Source of the DNA: a virus | IMG/VR virus record: IMGVR_UViG_3300010373_000065 | Coordinates: 1 to 46,090 of that record | Length of the DNA: 46,090 bases | Strand: one strand, 5' to 3' | In this document: positions 46,057-46,090 of the stretch, piece after piece | Layout of the letters: each line of letters begins with the position of its first letter | Numbering within the stretch: position 1 is the stretch's first letter | Translations under genes and position numbers: made by a program | Notes under the pieces: model-generated | Databases searched by the model: none | What the model was told of the DNA's origin: nothing | The model's input: only the letters and a program-made list of their open reading frames with translations

Positions 46057-46090
46057 CGCCCGACGCCTTCGGTCGCGCGATCGCGGTGTA
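46053..46090 (+). CDS. Start of an additional gene, cut by window end
   Basis: A GTG at 46053 overlaps the HNH stop (GTGA) and opens a frame of 12 codons (MTPDAFGRAIAV) to the window edge. If the window is a circular genome, the frame would continue into the first bases of the window and end near base 109, giving an overlap with the first gene; I cannot confirm this. Function unknown. Confidence 0.4.
   Translation, partial: MTPDAFGRAIAV

Overview
The window looks like the genome, or nearly all of it, of a temperate siphovirus (long non-contractile tail, class Caudoviricetes). Base composition is very G+C-rich (about two thirds by eye) and coding is dense, with ATGA/GTGA/TGATG overlaps joining most neighbours. 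No host gene is visible. A spanin-like protein, a probable lipoprotein and a CHAP-like endolysin suggest a diderm (Gram-negative type) high-G+C host; I cannot place it further. All function calls come from reading protein motifs, not from database searches.

Layout. (1) 1-3819: tail end of a rightward early operon, with a RusA-like Holliday junction resolvase and a run of small zinc-binding, membrane and unknown proteins. (2) 3929-10935: packaging and head assembly: small and large terminase, portal, MuF-like minor head protein, three tiny basic proteins, scaffold. (3) 10996-16467: major capsid protein, cement-like protein, connectors, tail completion proteins and tail tube. Strong hairpins sit around the capsid, cement and tube genes. 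(4) 16549-28802: tail assembly chaperone with a classic GGGTTTT -1 frameshift site, tape measure, distal tail proteins with internal duplications and a large receptor-binding-type protein. (5) 28947-31662: lysis module: membrane/coiled-coil proteins, CHAP-like endolysin, a secreted protein with an exact JAMM metalloprotease signature, and a spanin-like protein. (6) 33855-31577, leftward: lysogeny operon of repressor, ImmA-like protease, lipoprotein, membrane protein and ribbon-helix-helix protein. (7) 33965-42484, rightward: Cro/Ner-like regulator, small membrane proteins, a pentapeptide-repeat protein with a nearly perfect 15-bp repeat array, Gp157-like protein, Bet recombinase, HerA/FtsK-like ATPase with two winged-helix domains, excisionase-like protein and tyrosine integrase. 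(8) 42485-42811: attP region, a 45-bp tRNA 3'-half flanked by paired arm-type repeats. (9) 42812-46090: HTH/zinc protein, methyltransferase, PolX-type nucleotidyltransferase, HNH endonuclease and the start of one more gene.

Read as a circle, the early operon starting at 33965 would run through 46090 into 1-3819 and meet the terminase genes, a normal temperate-phage order. With attP lying inside phage genes, this suggests a free or circularised phage genome rather than an integrated prophage with host flanks.

The most unusual signal is the heptamer GTTAGGC. TTAGGC/GCCTAA occurs roughly 65-70 times, mostly as Leu-Gly written TTA-GGC although TTA is otherwise almost absent, and it also falls on stop codons and in non-coding DNA. 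It behaves like a highly iterated genomic motif rather than a protein-level feature.
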